Shown here piece by piece: positions 1-11,100 of a stretch of DNA of 64,000 nt. The DNA is taken from assembly GCA_963942565.1 (NCBI GenBank), contig OZ012689.1, forward strand, positions 19,760,380 to 19,824,379, written 5' to 3'. The translations under genes were made by a program, and so were the position numbers. This DNA comes from Maea johnstoni (taxonomy: Eukaryota; Annelida; Polychaeta; Spionida; Magelonidae). The notes under the pieces were generated by a model. It saw only the letters and a list, made by a program, of their open reading frames with translations. It had not been told where the DNA came from and made no database searches. Each line of letters starts with the position of its first letter. Position 1 is the first letter of the stretch.

Positions 1-1468
1 TGTAAAAAGAGATGACCTAAATCTTTGAAGGCCACCCTTTACGTCACTGCTGCATAGCCTCGTTTTCAGTCGTTTTTCGGCGGGAGATTTTTTTCTCAAA
101 ATTGGCACTTTGAAATCAAAAGATAAAATACTAAATATAACTTTTTTGTTCTTCAATCAACTTACTTATATTTTATTAGTAATGAAGATCATACTTTCGA
201 AAAGAAAAATGTATCTTATTTACCAGTTACTAGTACTTTAAGCTTACAAAGATCTAACCTTACGATGGGTGTTTTGTTCGAGGCATGTATAGAAAAATAA
301 ATTGTCCAATAGATGGCAGCATCAACTTCACCACATGTCAGCTCCATGATGTTAAATTCAGCTATACACAATAGGTGGCAGCACTATCTTAGTAGACAGG
401 TTCAGTACTGTTTAGGGATGAAGGTTTTTGTTTGAAATTTGGTTTATATGAAATTGGAGGATTCTGTTTGGAATCTTATTTATTGCCACTTCTTTCTGCC
501 AAATTAAAGGCTAAACATTGACCAGCCAGTTCTAGGCGATGGTTGAACCAGAAGTGCCCGGCGAAAACAACCACCTAACCTCAATCCAGAAACTTTCTAA
601 CATGGCCCTTACTACACGGAGGCCTGCCCAACAATAACCATATATTTAAGAAAGAATGAAGGTCAACAGAAGCAAATCTACCACTAGGGAGACCAATTAC
701 AAGCATATATATATTACCATTTTGCTTTCACATGAAACGGGTGGATATGGCATTCAATAGAGGCTTCGTTTACCAACTAAAATTTGCCTGGACTTAATAA
801 TGTGGTATCCAACAAGGTTATATTTAGGTGCTGTAGAATAGGAAATCCGAATTTGTGATTTTGAATTTTTTCCGAGATTCTTTATTCTGAAAAGACAATA
901 TTGAAGGTTAATTTTCTAATAATACATCCAACTTTCATGATACCGAACTGACCCCACTCGGGAAAGTTCTGCAGATTAAACAACTGGAATTAATTTCCTT
1001 TTCTAAAGTATTCAATCACTGGAAGAGGAACTATATCTTAAAAGAAATCTGTGGTAAGGAAATTATATCTGGGTATTTGATTATTGGAAAGGGGTCGGAT
1101 CCATGAGAAATCACCAAAAGACGAGCTATATGTCATTCAAAAGAAATCTGTGGTGAAGGGGCTACTTGTTCTCGGAGATCAATGGAAAGGGGGCTATTGG
1201 GAGGGGGTGGGGATGAGAAAAGAACAAAACCAAGAGTGAGTAGTTTAGCTATCCTTGTTAACAACCATACATACAAACATACAAAGAATATTTACATCAT
1301 CGAGACAGTCACATACCAGTTCGAAGTAAACCAGCACCGTACATTCCATACCCACGAGTTTCAGGTACAAGACCATGTCTTACACAACAGAAAATACCCT
1401 CACATAGAACGTGCATAAAAGACATAACAGAAACTGTGTTAATGGATATGCTAGCTCGATATTTGAGC
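1..1468. other. Non-coding flank downstream of Vangl
   Basis: No coding exon is recognisable here; the open frames are short and unlike known proteins. It is AT-rich and contains two CTCF-like motifs (listed separately) and a short G-rich purine stretch near 1180-1220. It lies 3' of Vangl on the minus strand and is probably intergenic. Confidence 0.5.
304..384 (+). promoter_or_regulatory. Pair of CTCF-like motifs
   Basis: CAATAGATGGCAGCA (about 307-321) and ACAATAGGTGGCAGCAC (368-384) both fit the bilaterian CTCF core AG(A/G)(T/G)GGC(A/G)(G/C)C and lie about 60 bp apart in the same orientation. Similar words occur at 8692, 15520 and 63339. The motif match is visible; binding is inference. 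Confidence 0.35.
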
Positions 1469-1682
1469 TTAACCCTTCCAATGCTGAAGCTACTTTCGGC
1501 CAAAGCACAACGATGCAAAGACTTTTGAAAACCATTCAAACCCTGTCATGTTGGTATTCATAAGAAAGCTCTCACTGAGTACTCTCAGACGAGTACCTAT
1601 GTGCCAGGGTTTCAGTATTTTTTATCAGCTTTTTGCATCATTTGTAATGGCCGAATTAGCCACCAGTAGCATAAGGGTTAGC
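1469..1682 (+). mobile_element. piggyBac-like MITE, family P1
   Basis: A non-coding element of about 210 bp. The left end reads TTAACCCTTCCAATGCTGA and the right end CAGCATAAGGGTTA. Read inward, both ends begin TTAACCCTT followed by ATGCTG, so they are imperfect terminal inverted repeats. The TTAA target and CCC-starting ends are typical of piggyBac. Here the left TTAA is intact and the right has decayed to TTAG. Conserved inner words are TGTCATGTTGGTATTCAT, GATGAGTACC and CATTTTGTATTGGCC. No transposase is present, so it must have been moved in trans. Confidence 0.75.
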
Positions 1683-3473
1683 ACAACCAAAAATCTTCCC
1701 ATATAGTCAGCATTGAATGTACTTGAGCCATAATTGAACAAGAAAACTTAGGTACAGCAAGCTGCATGTCATTTTAGACATGGACTTCAACTGTAAATGT
1801 GCTTTACCCATATTTTCACTTCAACATCTCACCAGAGATGATAATTCTCAACTTGAAGAGAGATGGTTGTCCAATGTGATGGCTGTTCAATACAAAACAA
1901 TCAAATAATTCCTACATCTGAAACCAAGACACAGCGAACGTAATTTAATTGTTGCCAAATATGCGAAAAATTAGCATAATTCTATGATGGGTATGCACTA
2001 TCCAAGCACATCCTATGGCCATCTCCAGTGGGGCACATACAGGCACCCTACCGGCGTAATGCGGTCGTTGTAAAGGTATAGTAGGGGTGTTTTTAGAAAT
2101 GCGGTTACTGGATACCTCAAATCTGGTCTCTTCTTACAAATTTACATAAAATATCCAATCAGTTTCACATATATCAGCCTGAATAAAAGGGTCTCCCTGT
2201 GCTGGTTAAGGAAGCACCAGGTTTCGAATAAGCTAATGAATCTTTCACTTCATTGCAACTAAGTACCCTATATACAGCAATTCCGCAGGGCAAAAGTCCA
2301 CAAAATAGCCTTACTGGCAAACCCTGGTCCATCAGAGCTACTGAAAAGGATCAGAATTGTGTGAAATGTATTGATATATTCGATATTCAGGATAATGCAA
2401 GTATTCCTTAGCTCATTTGAACTGGAGTGCACCCTTAAGAGCTCATTGAAGTGTACTTGAAGTTTCTATTCTCTGAAAGGTATGGTATGGGGAGGCCAGT
2501 TAACAAATAATTCAGTATAAGAATGTAACTCAATTAACCAAGTGAAAATACTCCTTAGCTCTTTTGAACTGGAGTGCACCTTTAAGAGCTCATTTGAACT
2601 GGAGTGCACCTTTAAGAGCTCATTTGAACTAAAGTGCACCTTCAAGAGCTATTTGAGTGTTTTAGAAGTTTCTTTACTATGAAAGGATTGAAACTGTGAG
2701 GTCAGATCAACAATACTAATATAAATATAAAGCATGTACATGAAAGTCTGAAATGTTAATCCAAATACATTTGTGAATTCATATCTTGCTCAAGGGTTCT
2801 TTTCCTAAATTTAAGTATAGAGACAACACTTTTCAGGGAAAGAGCATGAATGGGATTACTATTATTGTGGTTGACCCAATTTCCATTTATTCATTGGCTA
2901 ACAAAATGTCATGTTTTGAAGTTTAAGAATGAGGACAACCAATAAATTGGTTAAGTAGTGGAACTGACCCCAACTTATATTTTTCTTCAATCTCTTTATA
3001 CCGACCTGAATATCCTAGATTTCATAAACTGGACCATAATGCGAACAAAGATAAGAGGAAGACGTACAAAAAACGATGTTAACAAAAAAACAATTGCTTA
3101 TCAAAAATGGAAACCATACTGTACAAAAATGATCCAATCGAAATTCAATACAATCATGTGACACAGTTGTCAGAGTGGATCTCATCCAACCTCCAACTCC
3201 AAGGTGGGTGATGATCTTATACGACATGTATCAAAATATGTGTATGTTTCACCAACATGTCAATTACATACCATAAATCGCGAGGTGAAAAATCATTCAG
3301 GTAATTATCATGAGGTTTTCATCAAATCAAAACTGTCATTCTTTATACAAAATCTACTGTAATTGCCTAGTACGTTTTGCATTGGTTTGTAGATTTGGTA
3401 GCACGATGGGTATATCTTATACAAGACGTACACACACACAGTCTCCAGAATAAGCACCAGAGCTTAACCCTTA
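1683..3473. other. Non-coding stretch with a short tandem repeat
   Basis: No convincing exon. It contains the 30-bp repeat at 2407-2660 (separate entry); the remainder is AT-rich unique sequence with only short random open frames. Confidence 0.4.
2407..2660. repeat. 30-bp minisatellite, duplicated block
   Basis: The unit carries GAGCTCATTTGAACTGGAG followed by TGCACCTTTAA, 30 bp in all. About three units run from 2553 to 2655, followed by a degenerate TTTGAGTGT tail. A related single unit plus a similar tail (GAAGTTTCTATTCTCTGAAAGG) lies at 2407-2480, so a larger block of about 146 bp was duplicated before the 30-bp unit expanded in one copy. Confidence 0.7.
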
Positions 3474-3667
3474 CAATGTTGAGGCTACTTTTGTCCAAAG
3501 CACAAGTTTTTTGAAAATCCTTAAAACCCTGTCACAATGGTATTCATTGGAAAGCTCTCGTTGAGCACTCCCAGATGAGTACCCATTTGCCAGTGTTTCC
3601 GTCATTTCTCAACTTTTTTGCATCATTTTGTTTGGGCAAAATTAGCCACCAGCAGCATAAGGGTTAA
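3474..3667 (+). mobile_element. piggyBac-like MITE, family P1
   Basis: Same orientation as the copy at 1469. TTAA is intact at both ends (3474-3477 and 3664-3667). The internal words GGTATTCATTGGAAAGC and AGATGAGTACCCAT identify the family. About 194 bp, non-coding. Confidence 0.8.
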
Positions 3668-6505
3668 GACTGCGAAAAAACATAGGACGATCACAGGTGA
3701 CATATTTGCCAGTAATATACCCCTCAGTTGTGGATCCACCAATCAAGCTGCGGACATCACGATAGGAAAAACTGCAGACTCTGCGATTTCTCAAGAGGAA
3801 ACCAATCAATGTGCGGGTAGGTAGGTAGCCAGACAACCCATAGAATATATTGATAAAATCAAGGGCAATTTCGGAAATATTTCAATAATCAAATTTTCTT
3901 CCAATATAATTTGAAGGGCTTGTTCTCAGAAGGATAAACATAACATTCTTTTCATTTTTTTGTAGAATCTTATCTGGTTTTCAAAATAAGCACATTCGAG
4001 TCAGTCCGTCGGAACTGTCTTACGGCCAAATAGTCTGAAACACATTTGCCATCTCACTATTTACTGGAATGAAAGGCTTTCAAACATATAGAATTATTCA
4101 TTATCGCAATATTTGAAGGAGATATATTCTGCATTTCCGAAACAACCCCTCTTGATCACAAATTTCTCAACATATTTCAGGAAAGCCTAAACCTTTGATG
4201 TCAACATTCTGGGCAGACCACAGTCAGAAGTTTCATAGAGAGTTTAACGATAAATGTCTGCAATCTATCTGAACCCATTGTTTTAGAGATTGTCAGAAAT
4301 ATCATTGTCTGCAGCAATAACTAGCATCATCCATAGCTTTTCCCGACAATTTGCGACATAATAGAAACAAACGACTTACTGCTCACATTAAACACGAACA
4401 CACTCGCTTTTAAATAGTGCACAATTTAGACATTTTCTTCATTTACGACACAAGCACCTTAAGGTCTGCCTTACCCCACAAGCAAATGATCATGAAAGAT
4501 GTCGCTAACTTATCATGAACTGTAATAGACCTTTTCTCCATAATACTTGGGTGTATAAAATGTGTTTCCCATTCATAAATAAATGGGAAGATGAGGCATG
4601 GTTAAGTCTTAATTGTAACCGATAGAATATTCTTCTTCCATCTGATTGAGAAAAGCATGTAAATGATCTTCCTCAACTATGCCTCTATCATGAAGATATC
4701 AAACGTCTATATCTAGTAGAAATACATGAAGGCTCTTATCTTTATAAAGCATGGTGAAAACAATATTGTGACAAAATGGCAATGAGTTGACCACATCTTT
4801 AGAATATATATCATAAATCACTCAAAAAATCATGTAAACAAGAAAAAGACAACTCATCATTGGTTGATATCAAAATGATTAAAAACGATCACTCATTACT
4901 TGACCCTTGCTATCTTATAATACACCACAAGACCTCATAAATACTCAATTTAAGCTTACACATGAGGAAAGAGTAGAAAATGTTCAATGAAATCCTGTAA
5001 TTCATCCAGAGTTTTCATAGAATTTGCTATTAGTCGGGAATGAATAATTTGTGACCTTGTGAGCAGTCTATTGGTTAACGCTCCACTTTATTTCCAGAGA
5101 TCATAAAATAGTGTGTTCATTTTACCTCAAGAGGAAATAATACCCTTCTGAGGTTAGACTCACTAGACTGGCCCAGTCAACTCTGTGTAAAGCGAGAGAT
5201 TTGCCTTGGTTTAACCAACTTTCAAGACTGACCACCAGTCTAATTTTCAATTAACCTGCCGTGTACCACAACTATCTCTTCCGGGAAGACTGGTCACTAG
5301 TCTAGGTGTAAATCAACTTGCTGTGCACAAAGACCTTTGTAACAGGTTTCCAATGCTTAAATTCCTAAAGCAAAATGAGGGATAAATAAGATGCAATCAA
5401 ATATGTACATGCCATGATTTCTGTTGTTTTTAAAGCCCTTTTTTTCTTTGTAAACTCAAGAACAACAGTAAATACTTAGTGATGAAGCATCAGTTTGGCC
5501 TCTCACCTATCGAGAGATACATTTCACGCGTATCCCAGAATGCTTTGTGTTTGTGTATGAGGTTAAACGTCGACCATATTGAATGTTGCCATGACAGCAG
5601 AATCTCTTAATTTGAAGTCCTCCTACTTCAACCATTAACATCTTTCAAAAAAACTAAAAATGAAAAAAATTAAATCTTGCACGGTATAAGAATTTAAATT
5701 TCCAAGAGAAAATAGGGATTCTAAGCAGCATGAGCTTACACATGTTCATAGAAACTCAAAACCAACATTTTTTTTCACGTTTTTGTTTGAAATAGAGGAG
5801 TTCAAATATTGAGATTGTGTGCCAGTAACTAACAAAGTAGAACCCAGAGTACAAACTTGGTCTTCTAAATGAGCAAATAAATACCAGACAGAGGGGAAAC
5901 TATTATACATATATTTAGAACTTCTTTCGAAAATGCCATCTGTCTGAGGGATAAAATACCAAATTATGCACTTATTAGCAAAATATTTGAAGAAGAGATG
6001 ACAGTTGAGTTATGACTAACATTTCTTCTTCAGATATTTTCAAAAACCTGCTTTGGGAGGAAACACACCAAACTAGTGATATCCTTATGGCCGATACAGG
6101 CTTGTATCTCGGTTGCCTTTGAATTTGCAAAAAATTGAAGTCATTACTTTTTGAAGAAAAGAATTTAGTGAGATCAGTTTGGTTTTCTGGGTTCTAATTG
6201 GTTGACCTCCACTCACGATGGTCACATGGTCTTGGAAGACACACAGGGAAAACTCAATGGAGGCAGACAATAACGCTGTCAATCGCCGCACGTTATCCAG
6301 AGCGTGGAAATACTTTTTCACGTCCATATTTTACCACTTTCAATGGAGGTGAATCAATTAGGTCAGTCACAATGCCTGTACAAAGATTACTGGACATTTT
6401 TAAATGCAAAGTTTGCAATTTTATTGTGTGTTTGTCTTTCCTACCATGCCTGGATTGAGCGATGTAGAGGTTGCTCCAGATGGTATTAAAGTCATTGCAC
6501 ATTAT
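3668..6505. other. Non-coding stretch
   Basis: No recognisable exon. At 5981-6043 there is a palindromic core of family P2 type (AAAATATTTGAAGAAGAGA facing TTCTTCTTCAGATATTTTC), without clear outer ends. A weak minus-strand AATAAA (TTTATT on plus, about 6419-6424) could serve Vangl 3' end formation, but no supporting downstream element is evident. Confidence 0.4.
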
Positions 6506-6950
6506 AGCTAATTCAAGCTAACAATGAGCGATAGTACACGTTCAGGAGTATAGTCCATTCACTCTGTACAAAAGATTGATAGACCCTACAGGTGGACGTG
6601 TGACCTCTACATGTCCACTTGTAAAGTATACACATGGGTTCTGCCAGTCGCCCAGTAGGTTTTCATGGTCACAGAGTAGGGAGGCTCCCCAGGGGTATCA
6701 TATCTCAAGTACCACAATCTCTCAGATTGTCTGAAGACTACTAGTGTCCCATGTACCAATTTCCCCTTTAGTTCCCCTTATGTTCTAGTTCTCCACACTC
6801 AGTGACTGCTAACCACAAACTGACCCAGATTTCTATAAGTAGACAGGTGTGTTTGACTTGACCACCAATAGCCACCAAGCCAGTTCTTACAGGCACACAG
6901 TTGAAACTTACAAACCCATTCGCTTTGCTCATTGTTAGCTTGAATTAGCT
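6506..6950. mobile_element. TIR element with perfect 24-bp ends
   Basis: Positions 6506-6529 (starting AGCTAATTCAAGCTAAC) recur as an exact reverse complement at 6927-6950. The enclosed 397 bp is non-coding. No clear target duplication is visible, and the right end abuts a P1 MITE at 6951. The family is not recognised. The perfect inverted ends suggest a fairly young insertion or a foldback element. Confidence 0.55.
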
Positions 6951-7152
6951 GTAACCCTTATGTGCTGGTGGCTAATTTGGCCAATACAGAATGATGCAAA
7001 ATTCACTGAAACCCTGGCACGGGGGTACTCATCTGAAAATACTCAACAAGAGCTATCCAATGAGTACCAACATGATAGGGTTTAGATGATTTTCAAAAAT
7101 CTTTGCAACCTTGTGCTTTGGGCTAAAGTAGCTTCAGCATTGGAAGGGTTAA
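6951..7152 (-). mobile_element. piggyBac-like MITE, family P1
   Basis: Reverse orientation: begins with the TATGTGCTGGTGGC end and finishes GCATTGGAAGGGTTAA. The left target has decayed to GTAA; the right TTAA (7149-7152) is intact. Confidence 0.75.
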
Positions 7153-7342
7153 GAACACAAACTTTGCACATGTAAAAAATGCCTATTGATATTTCTATAC
7201 CATCATGTTTTAGTCATCATGATTGGTGTATTTGATTCACATGCATTGAAAGTATTGTAATTCACATGTAAAAATGAACACATAAAAATTGGCAGCGAAT
7301 GCCTGGCCTACTCAACTGAATATTGGTCTTCAAAATGCTACA

Positions 7343-7519
7343 TTAACCCTCTTATGCTCAGAGTACCCAGGTGAGCTTACAACTATGATATTTCGAATAT
7401 GAGGAAAATATTTCGAGAAAATGTGTTTCTCAAGAAAGGAGACAAATACCTCGTTCAATTATTCCTTCATTTTCAGCATGATATAAGTGAGATCACTTGA
7501 CTACTCTGAGCATAAATTA
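7343..7519. mobile_element. TTAA-flanked MITE, variant P3
   Basis: Starts TTAACCCTCTTATGCTCAGA and ends TACTCTGAGCATAAATTA, giving inverted ends TTATGCTCAGAGTA. It is about 177 bp, non-coding, with an internal GAAAATATTTCGAGAAAATG. A similar right end (GAGCATAAAAGGGTTAA) occurs at 21064-21081. It resembles the other TTAA MITEs but is a separate family. Confidence 0.5.
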
Positions 7520-7694
7520 CTTATCATACATGTTAATGATATTCATGAGATCTTGACAAAAAACACTTCGCACTTCCGTTCCCCACAAAAACACTTCAGC
7601 ATCCATCTTCATTTTCCTGGCCACAGTTTGATGATGATGATGTACATACTATAATGCAATGCACAATAAGTTCTTAGTCTCACTTCTCCGCGTC

Positions 7695-8122
7695 TCACAC
7701 GGACGTTTCCGAGTTCAAGCGCAGCACAAACTTGTTGGTCTTGGGGTCTATGACCTCCTCGGTGAGATTATAATGCGGTAGCCGTCGCACGGTGACGAGA
7801 ATCGAAACGTCGCCCTGCTTGAGGTTGAACTGCGTGCCGTGCTCGACGGCGCGACTGAGAAGCTGGTCGCAAATGAGAGTCCAGGTCTGCGTGGCTCGGT
7901 AGTCCCTGTCGTTGTAGATGGAGGGCCCCTGAGTGAGGTACTTGCTGATGAAGGACTTGGGGCTCATGTCGTAGTTGATGCAGGTGGCCAGATGCTCCAG
8001 GATGGACTCCATGCTGTAGCGCGGCTGCTGGCGCGTGATGCGCAGGTACTTCTGCAGCGAGCGCGCCATCGACGGGAACACGGCCTGCGCCGCCTCCTGT
8101 GGGTCCATGGGGATAGCCGGAC
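7695..8122 (-). CDS. Vangl: Vangl last coding exon
   Basis: The exon begins after TGTTGTTTCAG (minus strand) with GT, which completes the split Gly codon (G|GT), and runs PAIPMDPQEAAQAVFPSMAR onward for 141 residues to the stop TGA at 7697-7695. DPKTNKFVLRLNSETSV is the conserved Vangl C-terminus. It is GC-richer than its surroundings. The open frame continues artificially upstream to 8300 into the intron. The alternative-frame ORFs over it are shadows. Confidence 0.96.
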
Positions 8123-11100
8123 CTGAAACAACAACAGTGGAAATCATCAGACAAACATTCACATAGGGGTAGCAGGAGCTGAAATAATAACATGGGAAAT
8201 GATCAAACAAACAGGAACTGAAACAGAAGGTACTTGTCCAGCAAATACTGAAAATTCCAAAAACAACAACAGCTAGATATATGTAATATGTTCTCCTCAT
8301 GTGCTACCTGCAGAAAACCTCTTCAAAACATCAACCTCATTTTTCCATAAATTCTTTGAAGGATAAATGAATGACAACACACATTCCAGGACAACAAAAT
8401 CTATAAATTTGTCTCAAAGATGACATATTTCACTTGTGAATTGGTTATAAATGTGATCCATATGTAATATATTACAATTACAAGGTCTGAAAACATAAGC
8501 TCGCTAGCAAATAAATGATTAAATGTTTGAGGTTTATTGGATGATGTCGGAACTGAAAAATATGTTGCTTCATACTGCATTTTTTGACTAACATTAAGTT
8601 TCAGGGATGTACATACATACTTGCATCATCCCTGGCGCTGTTCAGATTTCTCTAATGGAAGTGATTATGTATGAGTTTAGTTTGCTTGTCTGTCAATAGA
8701 TGGCAGCACAAGTCTTCGGTACTGCCCAGCACCAACTCCATGGCAACTCTTGAAGTGGTCTCATTTGATATTACCTTTTCCTTTTCAAGGAAACCCATAA
8801 ACCCATGAACAAAAACTAATCCCCCCCCCCACAACTCAAATATTTTACCGACCTACCTACCCTATTTTTTTTCTGACTGTTACAGGTGACAAACACTTTT
8901 TTCTAGGCCTAAGCAGGATGGATGTGACAGGGAAAAATGTTCTTTGCTGCAGAACCATGTAATGGATTCCCTCATCCCGGTAAAATATTTATGATATGCA
9001 GAAAGCATACAATGCATAGAACAGTATTTAATCAGTCTGCATGTGGAAACCCTTTTGTTACCTCCAGAAGCCTCCTGTGCCCTTTGTCTGGGGTCCTTAC
9101 AGAACCCTTTGTGGAATGACCTACTTATAACACAAAACACCCCAGGGTATCCACATGAAAGGGTGTCTGCTCCTAATCAGGCGGTGGAGGGTGTTTCTAG
9201 GGTTTACAATAACTTGTACCCACTTCCATACCCCATGGTTCTCAGCAGGTGTGGAGCTCTGTGAACCCATTCTTGCTTTAAAACCTATTCACGTTTCTCC
9301 TGAAATTGTCGTCTGGTCCGATGATAAGTACTATTGATGATAACTATAGTACTAAGAATGATTTTTGCAAATATTTGAACGATTGTTGAAAGTGTTTTGA
9401 TTCACATTTCTCCTTCACAAAGATTTCCTCAACTGAGAAAAAGAGAAGATACTTTGAGTAAAAACTTTGAAATCATCTAGATATTTGGGCTTAGGTCCAA
9501 TTTAAATTTCTTGTTCAAATCATTTCGAAAATGCTTCCAGAGAAAGTTATCACAGTAATCGACTGCATTTGCAGGACTAGTCGATTCTGCTTAGAAAGAC
9601 AGATTTCGGCTGCTACAGGCACCAAACAGCCAAACACCTGCATTGAGCTAAATTTTAACCTAGCCTTTCCGGCCCAGACAAAAAAAACATGGCTGTTTAC
9701 CGTGCAGCACTCTCCACTGGTGGAGATAAGAAATGGCCTTTGGCCGTGTTTGGCCGTGTTTAACTACCAGCCCTGTCTGTATCAGTGGCCCCATTCTAAA
9801 GCCAGATAAACCCTAGTACCAACAGAGTTCAAGATACCCGCCAGAGCCACACTGATACCATACAACTTCACGGCAGGCTCTAACTGTACAATAAACACAC
9901 AGTCACAATTACACATACCGCACACACAAAGTAGAAAGCCAGCCACTGACTTTCTATGTTAACCCATTCATGTTTTGAGTGGCCAAAATATACTGGCAAC
10001 TTTGGATATATTCTTAATACCAGATCATTTTCCAAAAATATTTTAAAAGCTCATCAGATTTCAACCATCCCCCAAATGAATAAATAATTCATCTCTTTTT
10101 TTCAAAGTATTCATTTCAACTAAACCTTCTCTTAACCCGTCTGATGCTTACTTTTATCCACTACATAAGAACACAAAAAACATATTAAAATCATCTAAAC
10201 CAAGTCATGTTGGTATTCGTTAGAAAGCTCTTGCTGAGTGCTCTAAGATGAGTACCCATGTGCCAGGGATGTATAGGCATTTCTCAGCGTTTTGTCATCA
10301 CTTCATATAGGCCAAATTAGCCACCAGCAGCATAAGATTTACATTAACCCTTTGGCTTCTGACGGCTAATTTGGCCGACACAAAATAATGTGAAAAAAGC
10401 TAAAAATTGACTAATATCCCCGACACTTGGGTATCCATGTGTTGGAACTCAACAAGAGCTTTCAACATGACAGAATTTAGATGATTTTCAATTTGTTTGT
10501 GTTCTTGTGCCTTAGACAAAAGTAGGCTCCGCGTTGGAAGGTTAATGGGTTAAAATATCACAATTTCAAGAACTCCCAGCTGGTAACAAATGGGTACATG
10601 CAAGAGTAAGCAAAAAGTTGGAAAAAAAGGTTACTGCATAGATTGAAGTTCCACCACATGTTTCTCCAATTAAATCTGGTGCTGGTGAATATATTAAGTC
10701 TAAAATTATCCTGAGCACCAGCTGCAGAATTCTGCTAATGGCCGTAATGTTTTTCCAGTTGACCAGGAGCTCTTCCGGTATCGCATGACCCAAGTGGCTC
10801 CCTCTAGAGGTCAAGAAGTTCATCATCATTGTGACCCGTGTGAGGATTTTATAGAGCTATCTAATGAATACCAACATGACAGGGTTTTGATGTTTTTCAA
10901 AAATCGTTGCATCCTTGTCTTTTGGACGAAAGTGGTTCATGCCCAAAATATGCTAGCAATTTTGGATTCATGTTTGTGTGAGGAACTAAATTAACTAAGT
11001 GGGAGAGGATATAATTTACTGATGAGGAATATTTGTGATTATTTTGTAAGATTTACATTAATAGCATTGCTAGAGAAGCGCCAAGTTCCGTCTTAACTAA

